A DNA stretch of 64,000 nt from Mariannaea sp. PMI_226 (Eukaryota > Ascomycota > Sordariomycetes > Hypocreales > Nectriaceae), in NCBI GenBank assembly GCA_024336345.1, contig JANFOG010000001.1, positions 3,906,001 to 3,970,000 on the forward strand, given 5' to 3'. The notes beneath the pieces are model-generated. The model saw nothing but the letters and a program-made list of their open reading frames with translations, searched no databases and had not been told where the DNA came from. Made by a program: the position numbers and the translations under genes. Position 1 is the stretch's first letter. Every line of letters begins with the position of its first letter. Below, one piece after another: positions 11,899-24,200 of this stretch.

Positions 11899-14800
11899 AT
11901 GCAGACCGTTCCGAGTGTAAGTTTTGCTGTCGAGCATGTGCCTTCATCTATCCTCTCAATCCGACACTACAATCCATAGCCCATGCTTCGTAGTCAACTC
12001 GGCACACCACACCCTCAGCGAGCCCACCCGCGCGTTTTCCTCACCTCCACAATAGGTCCGCATGTCTTAGCAATAGACTTTCCCGCACACCCTCACATGC
12101 TCCCTTCCCCCTGTCCTTCCCTTTCCATTGATCTACACATTTTTACCTTTTCGTGACACTTATTAACCTGACTTGCTTCGGTCTAGCTTGTTGGAACGGG
12201 CACTGCAATTGCTGCAGCGGCAAGTGGTTTGGTATTCGGACAACCTACCGAAACCAACGCCTCCTCTACCCCCATTCGACCTGCTACTACCCGTAGTAGA
12301 CGCCTCTCTACAGATCGCGAACCGACTTTTCGTTATCGACCGAGTAATTTCTTTTCACGGCCATCAACGAGCAACGTTTCCACCGACAGTAACTCCCACT
12401 ACCACACTCTCCCACGACCCGCGACCGCTTCGAGACCTCCCCTCTCACGCTACCAGAGGCCTCCCCAACCTCAGACCAGCGCGACTCCGACTCGAGTGAG
12501 CAGTCGCAAGTCATCCTTCGTTAGACAATCGGAGTCGCCTGCCCCAGTCGAGCCTCGGGATTCAATCTCCTCAAATGGATCGTGGATAAGACGGCTGTCG
12601 TTGCGCCCGTCATCACGCCAAGATACTCCCAGATCAAGCATTACCCACGATACTCCCTCAATATTCTCTCACGGCTCTGCGGCCCCAATGCTCCCTTCAG
12701 GCCCTGCTGCTCCTCCGTTACCCCCAAACAAGCTCGTCAAGCGATCGACTTCAACCCAACAGGGCGACCAAGATCACTTCTCGCGACGACGAGCAAAATC
12801 ACATTTACCTACGTTACGACGACCTGCCACTAGCCATCAACGCTCTGCCACACTCCAAAGGCTGCAAACCGATTCTCCAGTACCGAGTCCAGTTGAGCCT
12901 CGCGAGTTCTCATTTGGCGATCATCTCAGGCCCCACGAGTTCTTGGCTCCATCCCCGATCGCGACCCCCGTTCGATCAACTGCGGAGAGTAGCTGGAGAT
13001 CTTTCTTCCACAATAAAACAGTCCGTATCAGCTCAAGGGTAAGCCCTGCTCGGTTTGGCGAATTCAGCCCGAATGCCAGAGTTGTATTTCAGAAGCGCAT
13101 TTTTGCTGGTGACGACATTCATCCAGCCCACCGTGTCCATCTCGTGAAACCGAGAATGGTTTCTAGCGCCTCAGCACCGCCCAGGTTATTACCGGCGGCA
13201 GATATCCATGAAACTCCTCGACCACTAGCGGAACCATTAGAAGAGTTTGCAGCGTCGCCAGAAGAGACGCCGTCAAGATTGCCGCGAAAATCAGTCTCCA
13301 TGCCCTTCACATCTGCGAGCAATTGGGTGTCGCGGACATCGGGCAGTATCCGGCGCCCCAAGCGCGGCACAGAACCCAAACTAGGAAATAAGCGACATGC
13401 ATCAGAACCTTTGACTGGCGCATCGCCCGGCGCAGAACAACCAACCAATCCGCCACTGCAATTAGCCATCTCCCCAGTATTGCCTAGCAATAAGTCGGGG
13501 TCAGCGCCTGGTTCAGCTACCATCGCGTCAATTCGAATGCGCAAGAGGAACTCGTCGTCACCGGCCCCCCCGCTTTCAAGTCTTTCCAGTTTCCATGTGG
13601 ATGCCTCGAGATTAGGGTCTTCCGGCGGGGTGTCCACTACTCACCAACCAAGACCTCATCAGCCCTCTGGCAGTTCTACTAGCTCCACAGCAATGTCACA
13701 ACTTAGGGCAACGCAGCACGACAGAAGTTCTACCATGGAGAGTTCTGAGGACACTCGGGACTGTACTTCGGGTGACGATGATGACACTGACTTCAAAAGT
13801 GACACAATGTTTGACTCATTGCGGACAGTTGCATCTGGACGTGCACGAGCTGTTGAAACACCCTTAGAATCCATGTATGACGAGTCGCCTCCTAGCACCG
13901 CCGGCAACGGCAAGACGAAACGCCTATCCATCCAAGAAATTCTTGGCCGGGCGTGGGACGAAGGGGATAAGATCATGGAAGAGGACGAGACCATCCCCAC
14001 GCCTGTCCGCATAATCCACCGAAACGAGGCTAGCTTCGCTAGTAGGATCATGTCTGGACCCCGTTTCAGGCTCGACTCATCACCTCGAGATGTTTCATTC
14101 ATCAACAAAGACTTCAACCGCATATCCCTGGATGACGATTTTGACGACGACTGGGCCAAGGTCGACGAATTTCCGTGCAACCCACTCTCACCTCCCTCTA
14201 AAGCGAGTTCGTTGAACCCAAGAAGAATAAATCCTAACGTGCGCCTCGCTCTTGCGAATATAAGTGGCAACTCGTCACACGAGGTGAACGGAAGCGACAG
14301 TCACAGCGACCGACCGCTTAGTAACTTGTTCGATTGGAGCGAGCCCACGGTTCATGACAAGTACCATACACCTGGTGGGCGATCCCAGCGACCACGCACC
14401 GCGGTTGCGAAACAAGAGATGGACACTAGAGGAGGTCGCTCAGCTATTCGAAAGGGCCCAACACCTACCCATGTACGCAGTCAGAGTGTCCCTGTTGTCC
14501 ATGACTCTCCAGACGATGCCAAATCTGCCGGGGCTAAATATGGTACTTGGGGTATGGGAACTAAGACCGTGAGCGAGGATTGGGATGACGATTTCGAGTT
14601 TGGAAGTTCTGGTGCAAATGGCAGTGACAAAGACGACAAAGTGTTTGCAGTTCCAGAGTCCATACGCGCTACGCAACCGAGTGTCAAGGCTCATTCAGGA
14701 CATATCCGCGAGTTTTCTCTCCTCGTAAACGATCTGAAGCGCCTGTGTCGCCATGGTCGAGATATGGACATGATTGACGGACCGCAACAGGGTTTATGGA

Positions 14801-15540
14801 AAGAGGCAGAGGGAATTATTGCTTTAGCCTCGCCGGACGAAGACGCGATTGAAGTAGACAATGATGACCAGAAGTCGACTTCATCTATCAATTTCGATGC
14901 TTTCGAGATTGATGAAACTTTTGGCGATGAGGGATTCGACGCTCATTCTATGGATCGACTCGATGCTGCTTTCGATGGCCGCGAACCCGCAATGTCCAAG
15001 ACTACGGTGGTGCGAGAGCGGCATTCGCCAAGGCGCCGATCTGTCTTCTCACCTGATGATGATATCTTTGGGAAATGGCATTTTGCTGAGACCGGTGGCA
15101 CCTCCAATCGGTCAAGTCGACCCAGGACCCCCGAAAATCGACACCACAAACCGAACGATGTGTCCGGCGTTGTTCGCTCAGTCATGGAGGCAATGCAACA
15201 TCGTCCCCAGCCCGACCAACCACCCGTTAATGATGGAAAGGTCCATTTCGATACCAACAGCCTGAAGGCCTTAGTTAAGAGAGCTGGGGACCTACGAGAT
15301 GTGCTCTCTGACATGATCCGCCGTGTTGATCAGATCACTCAGAGCCCAGCGCAAACTCCTAGACGCGAGCGTCAACTCGACTCCAGTCCTGCCTTCACTC
15401 GCGTTTTCGACGATCCCGGGTCAAGTCCGCCCAGGCGAGCTGCTCGGAGTCGTGGGACAACGATGAGAGAAGGGCCATCTGCGGAGAACTCACCCTCTTC
15501 GAGTTTACCTCGACGAATGCAGATGATGACAGTCAACTGA
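11899..15540 (+). CDS. Byr4/Bfa1-like scaffold of the spindle-position checkpoint GAP
   Basis: Two exons: 11899-11916 (only six codons, MQTVPS) and 12187-15540, separated by a 270-nt intron (GTAAGT..TCTAG, phase 0). The product is 1,123 aa. The spliced join gives a hydrophobic, alanine-rich start (LVGTGTAIAAAASG), which is why I extend the long open frame upstream. The N-terminal half is Ser/Pro/Arg-rich and disordered. Acidic Asp/Trp motifs occur at about 650 (DDDFDDDWAKVDEF) and about 800 (EDWDDDFEFG), followed by a conserved helix region at about 845-865 (REFSLLVNDLKRLCRHG). These resemble Byr4/Bfa1, which with Cdc16/Bub2 forms a two-part GAP for the Spg1/Tem1 GTPase and restrains septation or mitotic exit at the spindle pole. 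The assignment rests on remembered family motifs, not a search. The convergent neighbour is the membrane/Leu-Trp gene. Confidence 0.68.
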
Positions 15541-18294
15541 AGCTTGACATAGTCTGAGGTGCCTCAGCCAGTGCTCTGCAATTCTGCATGAGCGTGTATA
15601 AAAGAATTTGTGAAATATTGTTTGCATAGCGACGGTCTCTGGGTCTACAGGTTTTTATTCCTACTTATATCCATACTGCTGAAAAAGGGCAAACTCGTCT
15701 TGAAGCACGATGATCGACCCTGATAAGGCACAGAGCCACATGGGCATCCATCTTGCCTGCATCCGAAATACCATCCCTGCTACTCGCCTGGCTACTGCTC
15801 GACTCTCGAGGAACATCTTTTCCCTCATCGATCGATTTCCTCTCGACGAAAACTGATTACGTTAGTCCCACCAACACTGATGGTAGAGATTGATGATTTC
15901 ACGAATGTTCCCGGTAATCTGTTGCGACCATGGCCATGTCGCCGAACAATGGTCGCAAGCTTTCGAGGCACAGGAATACATTTAGATCCGGTGCCTCTAT
16001 AATAAGCTCCTCACAAGTGATAGGTAGACGTGGCAAATAGTTATGCCGGTCCCTTTTACTCACGAGCGTGCCTTGTGGGGAGCTTCTTTTTCCTTTTTCA
16101 TTTCTCCGACATATTTTCTGTTCTTCCCTTTGTGGTATGAAGAAACGTAACGGTTTCATTTGTTCTCTTCTCTCCTTTCATTCTACCACAGTGCCTGTTG
16201 TTCTTTTCTCTTCTCTTTTTGTCGGCACGACTTAATGCTTTCATGACTTATAAGGATGGTATCAAAAAAAAAATTGGGGAGAGTTGGATTGGGAAGACGA
16301 CGTTTCTCCGCGCTCGAGAAAAATAATGCCCTTTCTCTCGACAAGGAAAAACCAAAACATCCTGTTCGCCACAAGACCATATCAAGTACGCATCGCGGGA
16401 ATGGACAGAAGCGACAAACAAAACAGAAAGAGACAGACAGACGAAACATCGTCTAGTTGAGAGAAAACCACGTCAGGGAGTGGAGGGGAGCAGCCGGCGA
16501 GGAAGACAAGCAAAGGACTCTCGGCCAGAAAAACTTTTGTTGTTTGACGGATTGTTGCTTTTGGGGATGGCTTTATATGCCGCTCCCATTTTTGTTTGGT
16601 TTTTGTTTCATTTTTTTCTCTTTCTTTTTCTGTCTCTTCGCAAAGGTTCTGGGATAATATAAAGGGTCGGGATAGGTAAATGGATTCAAGAGGGGATAGG
16701 AAGGGTAGGGTTTTGGGAGTGTAGCTGGAAGATTAGGGTGAAAGGGGATCCAACGTCGCACCGGGCGTATAATTGTACGCTTCCTGCGTCGTTCTTTACG
16801 ATTGCATGCATGGATAGAGCTTTAACGCCATGACGATTTATTGCCTTGAAATTTGCCGCTTCGGTTCGATTTTTGCAGTGCATGGTAAGGTGATAAGTGA
16901 GATGTGTTTGAAAGCGTTTCGTTGCCAGGCAAGATACTGCCATTGTCTACCAGCCAACCCTGCCTGTCTGGTCTGAAGGAAAAGGCTTGAGGTGGTGTAG
17001 ATGGGTGAGAGATTCAATTCCCTCACCTATGTCTCTAAACCAAACTGTCTGCACATGAACGAACCCTAGAAAATGCCGTACGGACTTGCAATTGGAAATC
17101 TGTGACTCTTACACCAAAATGCCGACACGTCTTCTTCCCCTGTCGTTGTCTCGGACATTGTTTCTTCAACAAGGCCAAAAAAAAAAAAACTATTTATCCA
17201 GAGCAACCCCCATGATGTGACGTTGAAAATACAGTCACGTCGATGTCCAAGGCTGCAGGCCTCTTGAGCTTCCCTTCCCATCGTCGGCTATATTCGAAGG
17301 CTCCGTTTTTTTTTCTTTTATCTTTCTTTGGAGGGGGGGTGTTGATGTCGCGATTTTGACAAACTCCTCTGACTGCTCCTCAATCACGGGTATCGGCGGG
17401 CGGACATTCAAAGCCGGATCATTCTCCCGAGGAGAAATAGAATACCGAACCACCACCGAGGAGGTAGGGGGGGAAAACAAAAAGAAAGAAAAACAAATAC
17501 AAAAAAAAAAACTCGTGAACATCACGCGACACCGCTGAATTTGCAAGAGAGAATCATGAGATGACAAGATACTACAGTATGAAGAACCAGGATTGATTTA
17601 TGTTCCATTCAATCTGGGGGGAAAAACAAATAGCACAGAGTAACGAAGTACATGGACCATGAACTATTCGACTGTGTTGGCCAAGGAATATTCGCATTAG
17701 ATAAGGTTCCCTCAAAAGTATAGCATTTTTTATTTTCGCTGGCTAAGCATAGATAAAGGACAAACAAAAATAAACAGAGCTAAAAGAAGGGGGAAAGAAA
17801 AAAAACTATCATCAATGCGGGAACGCTTGTCTAGATTGATCGATTGCGTATGTCTGCGTGCGTTTGTGTGTAGTGGTTTGTAATACGTAGCACAAAGGAA
17901 AAGACCGAAACTCCTCCCCCATCATAAAAAAAAATTAACCCCAAATCAGCATCAAGGCCGCTTGCGTCATTGCGCCCCAAAAAAAAAAACATTCATGTCA
18001 TCCATCCTTGGATTACAAACGGTTCTTTGCTTTTTCAACTTTTTGCATCCTTCTGGCGCATTTCCAAATATTTCCCCGCCAATTAGTCAGTCAGATCATG
18101 ACAAGTCATTCATCTCGCCCTCGGCATCATCGACGAGGGTGAGGGTGAGGTGAAGGAGGGTGTTTGAGCATCAAAGCAAGCCAGAGCCACAGTCTTTGGC
18201 CACACACCCCCCCGGACCAGGCGGAGGACAACCCCGCAGGCCAATCTCAGTTCCAGATGCCAGATATGGAATTTCAGGGGTTTAGTTTGCTTGA
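15541..18294. other. Convergent intergenic region rich in homopolymer tracts
   Basis: This 2.75 kb region lies between two genes that point at each other. It contains no supported gene but many A/T homopolymers (about 16265, 16610, 17178, 17305, 17500, 17925, 17981) and a GGGTGA-type minisatellite at about 18133-18160. The two 3' UTRs and terminators must lie here. Confidence 0.6.
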
Positions 18295-21200
18295 TTATCC
18301 AAGCTGCGCAACGGCCATGCCGTTTCGGAGCGATTTGTCAAGCCAAGCCCGTTCATCCTCCAGAGCCTCCAACGCATCGCCCTCAGCCGACCAAAGAGCC
18401 TGGTCACCGAAGTCGCGGGGCGTCTCATTTACAGCAGGCAGAAATGCTGAGTGAGTGCATCCGTGGAAAACTGGCGGAGGAGGCCGAGACGCACTCGACT
18501 TAGAGTTGCGACGTAGCGACGCTGATGAAGCGTGGAGCTGCGCATCATCAAGTGCTCCCGGCACCGCAGTGAGAACCAGATAGTTGTTCGTAGGCGAGGC
18601 CATCGGTTTCCACATGGAAGTAGAATCAGTCTGGGCGGCATTCGTGTCAATACGCCTGGACCAAAGTTGGTAAGCAGACGACAGCGATTCAGACGAATCG
18701 AGGGTCTGGTCCTTGCTCAGTGCACCCTGGCCTGCAGCCACGGCCTCTCGCAAAGCCTCAAGCCACTGGGCTGGGGTTGCATCAAGTCGACGGATTGGCT
18801 TCTCGTTGCCATAATCAGAACTGACAGATGAGGCAATAGTAGAGACCGACTTGGTTGATTCCGCCTCTGAAGATGTTGACACGACCGAGAGAGTCCTCCA
18901 AGACTTGCCCGAGGTGGCGGCGAGCCAGTCTCGCTGAACAGGAGCGGGGGCCTGGGATTGCACAGACCAGAGGCTATCTGAGGTGAGCTTCGGCAGAGTG
19001 TGCTGCGAGATGCGCGGCTTGGTCTTGGTGACCAGGGCCGCGGGGGGCTCCGACGTAGTACGATAATTGGTGCGGCGATGATTCAGGCTGAATAGACCCT
19101 CGAGCACTAGCGCATCGATTTCCTCCTGTTCCTTGATCTTCGCATAATTTGCATCAGCATCCCATAGAGGAGCCTGGTTCCAAAGGTGTGCGAAGACGAA
19201 GTCCGGAAATGGTTGGAGCGGACTTCGTTTCTTGCGTTCCATGTGCAGGGCGGCCGGAGATAGCGACGAAGTCCGGAAATCGGAGCGTCGGTGACTAAGG
19301 CTAAATAGTCCCACGGGTTCCTCGTCAACTTCGGTAGCGTCCGCGGGAGGCGCCCACAAGCCAAAACCGGCCGCTGTGGGTGCAACCTTTGCTGAATTCC
19401 ATAATGGTCCTTCGTGCTTCAGAACTGGTGCTGGCGCTGGCTTTGTCCAAAGCGACTGGCTCTTGATGACTGCGGGCTCGGTCTCTCGCTGCTTCACGCG
19501 TGGAGTTTCGTCCTCGGCAATTAGATAAGTCGACCACAATTCGGCAGCAGGCTGCGCAAGTCCGTAGGAAACAGGTTCAAAGACATCAGGCTTCACCCAC
19601 ATGGCAGGCGCTGGAGCCTCAGGTGCCTCTTGAGACTTCTTGATACTCCAAAGTCCATCATGGGAGGGCTCCTCGAGCTTCTTCACTGGTGTCGGCGCCC
19701 AGAGGGTAGAGCTTTCAAGTGTTACAAGTTCAGCCTTTCGAGGCACAGCTCGCGCAGCAGACTCTGTAGGAAGGTAGGAACTCCAGGTTTGGGCGTCAGG
19801 TTGATAGAGCCCCTTGGAGGGGCGCAGGATAGGAGCACTTGGGGGGGACCACAACATGGCCATTGGACCAACTAAAGGCGATAGTTCGTAGGCGTTCCGG
19901 AGCAAGGTTTCGTGCTTGGGAACGGTAAGCTGGGGTGATAATTGGTGAAGCGATTTCTCAGAAGATGGGCAAGATGAGTCGAGAGAAGAAGACGATGCGC
20001 TTGAGGGAGTGACGGACTGTATAATAATAAAGTCGTCTTGGGTGGTAGCGGAGGAGCCAGCGGAAATGTCGGCGGAGGGCAGCATAACCCTTGACGTAAC
20101 TGATAGCACTGGGACCTGGCGGGGTGGCGTCGCCGTGTGGACGGAATTCAATGTCCACACCCCTGTGGGAGGCTCCTCAGGGTCAGTTCCAGTTGAGCTA
20201 AAATTTGTTGGAGGTGCAGGGATGTGGAGAGCATGGGTTGAACCTGTCTCATGAACAGAGGAAACTGTCGTCATTGGCGCGCCAGCCGGGGATTGACAGC
20301 TACACAGAGGAGGCAAAGACCCTGGTTCTGTCTCTGGCATGTGGTTGTTGCTTATGAATTCAAACCCATCTCCACCGTGTCCGACCTTGTCGCAGCTTAC
20401 ACTAACATGCTCGGCCTTCGGAGACAGGGTCCTCGCAGCGGCATCGGTTGCCGAGCTTAGATTGGCCTCGTCCGTGCTACCACCTGGCGCCCGCACGGCA
20501 CGCTTTTCTTCGCCCAAGAAAAATCCCTGAACGAGCCGCCGCGAGGGATCCTGGTCCATGCCCATTGGCTTTGCGGTGGCGTGGGGGCCGTCACCCTTTG
20601 GCGCATTCGGCTCCCTTGTTGGTGCTTCTCTGGAGGTTGCAAGTGCTGTCGTCGCTGTTCTTACCGCTGCCCTAGGGGAGGGCAACTCCTGCATCGCTAT
20701 TTGCTCTGTCTGTGACGATGCAAAATTAGTAGAGAGAAATCCCAGAGCTTCAGACGACTCCCTCTCCCCAAATTTACTAGGGTTGGACGCCTCACCCAAG
20801 GGGTACCTAGCAGCGTTCTCCTGCCCACCTTGGTGGGTTACACTCTCAGCGGAGAAGACGTTGTCGCTGTGTCGTTCTTGTCTAGGTGTGAGAAGACTAG
20901 CAATCTCCCACAGCACATTCTCGTCAAATCCATCGTCATCATCTTCTTCTTCACCACTGTCAGAGAATGTGTTATAGTCACTGTCTCCTTCTTCCTCTGC
21001 CTCATAATCCTCAAAGAATGACGTTGCATCGGTTCCAAACTCGTCGTGAATATTAGCCATTCGGCTTGGCATCACCATCATTGTCGATGGGCGTGCGGGC
21101 AAGGATGCTATGTCCGACATTTCTCCCCAAGGAAATTGAAATATCCCCAAGGTTCCGCGCCTATCAGCAATTGGCTTTGGACTCTCCAGAATGTCTGGGA

Positions 21201-24200
21201 GTAATGTGATACGCTTAATTCTCCGTGGGGGCCGGCGCGCTGTCACTGGTTTGACTGGTTGCTCCCGTGTCGTCACCTTTAACTCTACCTCTGTCTCGGA
21301 CTTAGACACGGGCGGTGATTGTGCGCGCCAAAGTCCGTGATGAGAAGATTCCTCACGGAGAGACACAACCTTCTCCCACAGATGCGAGCTCTCGATGCTA
21401 AGTGGTTCAAAATCCCTTCTGCCCCGATGCTGCGTCACCACCGTGCGACTTTGGTGACTGTCCTCGTTTAGAGTCGCGGCTTTAGCGACTGGACTGACTG
21501 GGGTCCAGAGCAATGTGTGCACTGTTGGAAGGACAGTGACATCAGGAGAAGAAGTCGGGCGCCATAATAGCGCCTTAGCTGGATCTGTTTCTCTGTTCCT
21601 GGGCTGGTCGTATTCGCTCTCAAACCCATCGGTGTGCTCCGTCCTCAACAAATGCGTATACATAGACAAGCCTGACGATTGCGAATTATCCTTCACATCC
21701 GCCTCGGTCGATACACTTGGCCGGATGCCCCTCTCTTCCACTTGGTTCTCGGCCAGTTGTTGCTGCGCGATGCCGGTCTGGGTGGAGTCTGATGCTTGAA
21801 ATGAGGGGGAGTGTGCAGGACCATAGTTCACCTGCTGGGGTGCGACTGGCCGGCTTGCCTGATTCGTTAGCACAGAGCCCCCTTCCAATAGCGTCGCGAC
21901 TGTGTCGTTGCGACCATCTATTGCTAAATCTGGGTTGGGTGTGACAGTCCTCAGAGTTGACTGAGAGTCTCTAACCATGAGTGTATCACGAAGACCATGC
22001 CATTCATATTCCTGCTGGCCCAGCTCAGCCTCGAGCTTAGCGAGGAGTGTCATGCTGTGTCGCTCCTTGCTGCCAGGCTCCTCGAGATTTCTCAGCTGGT
22101 GCTGAATGGCGGCTAAAGCATGATTCGGAGATGAGGGGTTTGAAGGTTGCGCCAGACTCGCCATGGGTTCCATCTTCATCCTACTCAGTAGCAACGGCGC
22201 TGGTGGAGGGGCCTTTCGAAGCACTGCAGGCCCGCCTCTCTCTGAGAACGTTGGGCATTTTTCTCCTACCCGCCGGTGCCATCTTTGCTCAGGCACTTTC
22301 TGCTTTTGTCCAATGGTGTGTGATATCGCATATGCAGATCCAACACCACCTTTTTCAGTCGGGGTTTCGTCCGGTCTCACCGATGCTGTCGTATTTTTCT
22401 CCGAGCCCCGTGGGGAAGAGGTCTCTGCAGCTTCGGTTGTCTGCACTGATTGAGGTAGCGTAGGCACTTTAGGTACTGTAGGCACTTCAATAGCTCGAGC
22501 GATTTGCACATTGACAAATGTTACTGGAGAGTGGATTGATCCCCAACTAGTTGAGACCTCCTCGTCTCGGCTTTTTGCTTCACTCAATGGGGTTAATATG
22601 CTTAAATCCTCAGGTGGAAGAACTGGTGAAGATCGCCGATCCGGAATTCCTTGGGGTTTGCTCCTGTGTTTAAGTGAAGAACGTAAATGCATTTCCATAT
22701 CCTGGCTGGTAGATCGGTGTACAGCTGTGTCGTCTTTCAGGAAACTGTCGATTGCTTTATTCCCTTGAGGCTGAGGGAACTCCTCGAGCAGGTTGGATAT
22801 GCCTTGTGTTGTCGTTGATGCCCTCGTTGAATCCGCTGCATGGTGTGAGAGACTGTGTGAAGAAGCAGACCCCCGCTTCTCATCTGATAGAATTGAGAGG
22901 ACAGGAAGGTCTGGAACAGATCTTGACCGTCTCTTCAAGTTTGATGTATTGCTTGAGTGTACATTACTGGACTCTGGGTAGAACTTCTCCATTTTCTCGT
23001 CCCATGTCATACTTCGTGTATCACCCGAATGAGACCCAGACATAAAAGTACCAGCACTTTTGGGTAGGGGCGGGAACGGAGGTATTCCATTGGCGGCGTC
23101 TGCAAACACCATGGATCTTTTGTTTCGAGAAGCACCATGAGAAAGCGATCGCTTGTGTTCATGCATATTCGGAGATCCCTCTGCAGGGAAGATGGCTCGG
23201 TCAATTTCAGCCCATCGTGGAATGGGCCTCGGCCGGTGAACTACCGAGACAACTCTTGGCGAGGGTGCCATGCCAGAATCATTCGACTTGCTCGTGTTGT
23301 CCTTGGCAGCATCTGGAGTAAGGCGTTTGATTGGCTTGGTGGGGAACCTTTTCTGTTGTAGAGAGTTCGTTTGACTCTGGGATTCAACCGTGTTGTTGTT
23401 GGGACTTGAAAGGTTCCCTCGCCTGGATGGTCGGATTTCGGGTTTGTGAATCTGGTGCCTGAAAGGAAGAACTGGATTCCGTGCATCAATTGGGATGGAG
23501 AAATTGACAACAGAATGTTGAGGGTCTTTCAATAGAGGCTTCAGATTCGAGGCCAACAACGATCCTTTGGGAGATGTGGTCAATGGTTCTTCTTGTCTAG
23601 GCTGAGGGCCATGCCTTAGTACGGAAGGAGACGCAGCCTTTTGACCCGGTGAAATTGGGGGTGGCTGTCGAGGAGACCTTCGTCGGAGTTCTTCTGGGGC
23701 TGGAGAGAGCATCGCAGATGATGTAGATGCGGTGGAAAGTTCCCGGCTAGGTGCTCCCAATGCTACCCCCGCCTTGTCCATGATGGTGCTTACGTTTGAC
23801 ACGGCATCATCGCCAAAACTTCGCGATACCCTATCAAGTGCCTTTGGGGGGATAGGTGGCGGCGGCCTTGGTTGAGTGAGAGCTGCCACCTGTATCGGGG
23901 GAGCAATAATTCGGTTCGATGCCATGCGCTGCCTCTCTTGAAGAACTGCAGTATTCAGGTCGATAGTTGGAATCTTTGCCAAGACCTTACCCTCATTATC
24001 TTGACTCATTATGGGGTTCGAAATGACCAGTTTCGTGGACTTCTTCCTGGGTAAAGCTAGGCGTCGCTCTTGAGATTCCAATGCGCCAGGCATGGTCAGG
24101 GCCATCATTGGAGGAAAGAGTTGCCCTTGTACGGGAATACCTCCGATTCCTGTCACAGCCTGTCCGGCTACAGGTCTAGCGATAACAGGGAGTGTTGATT

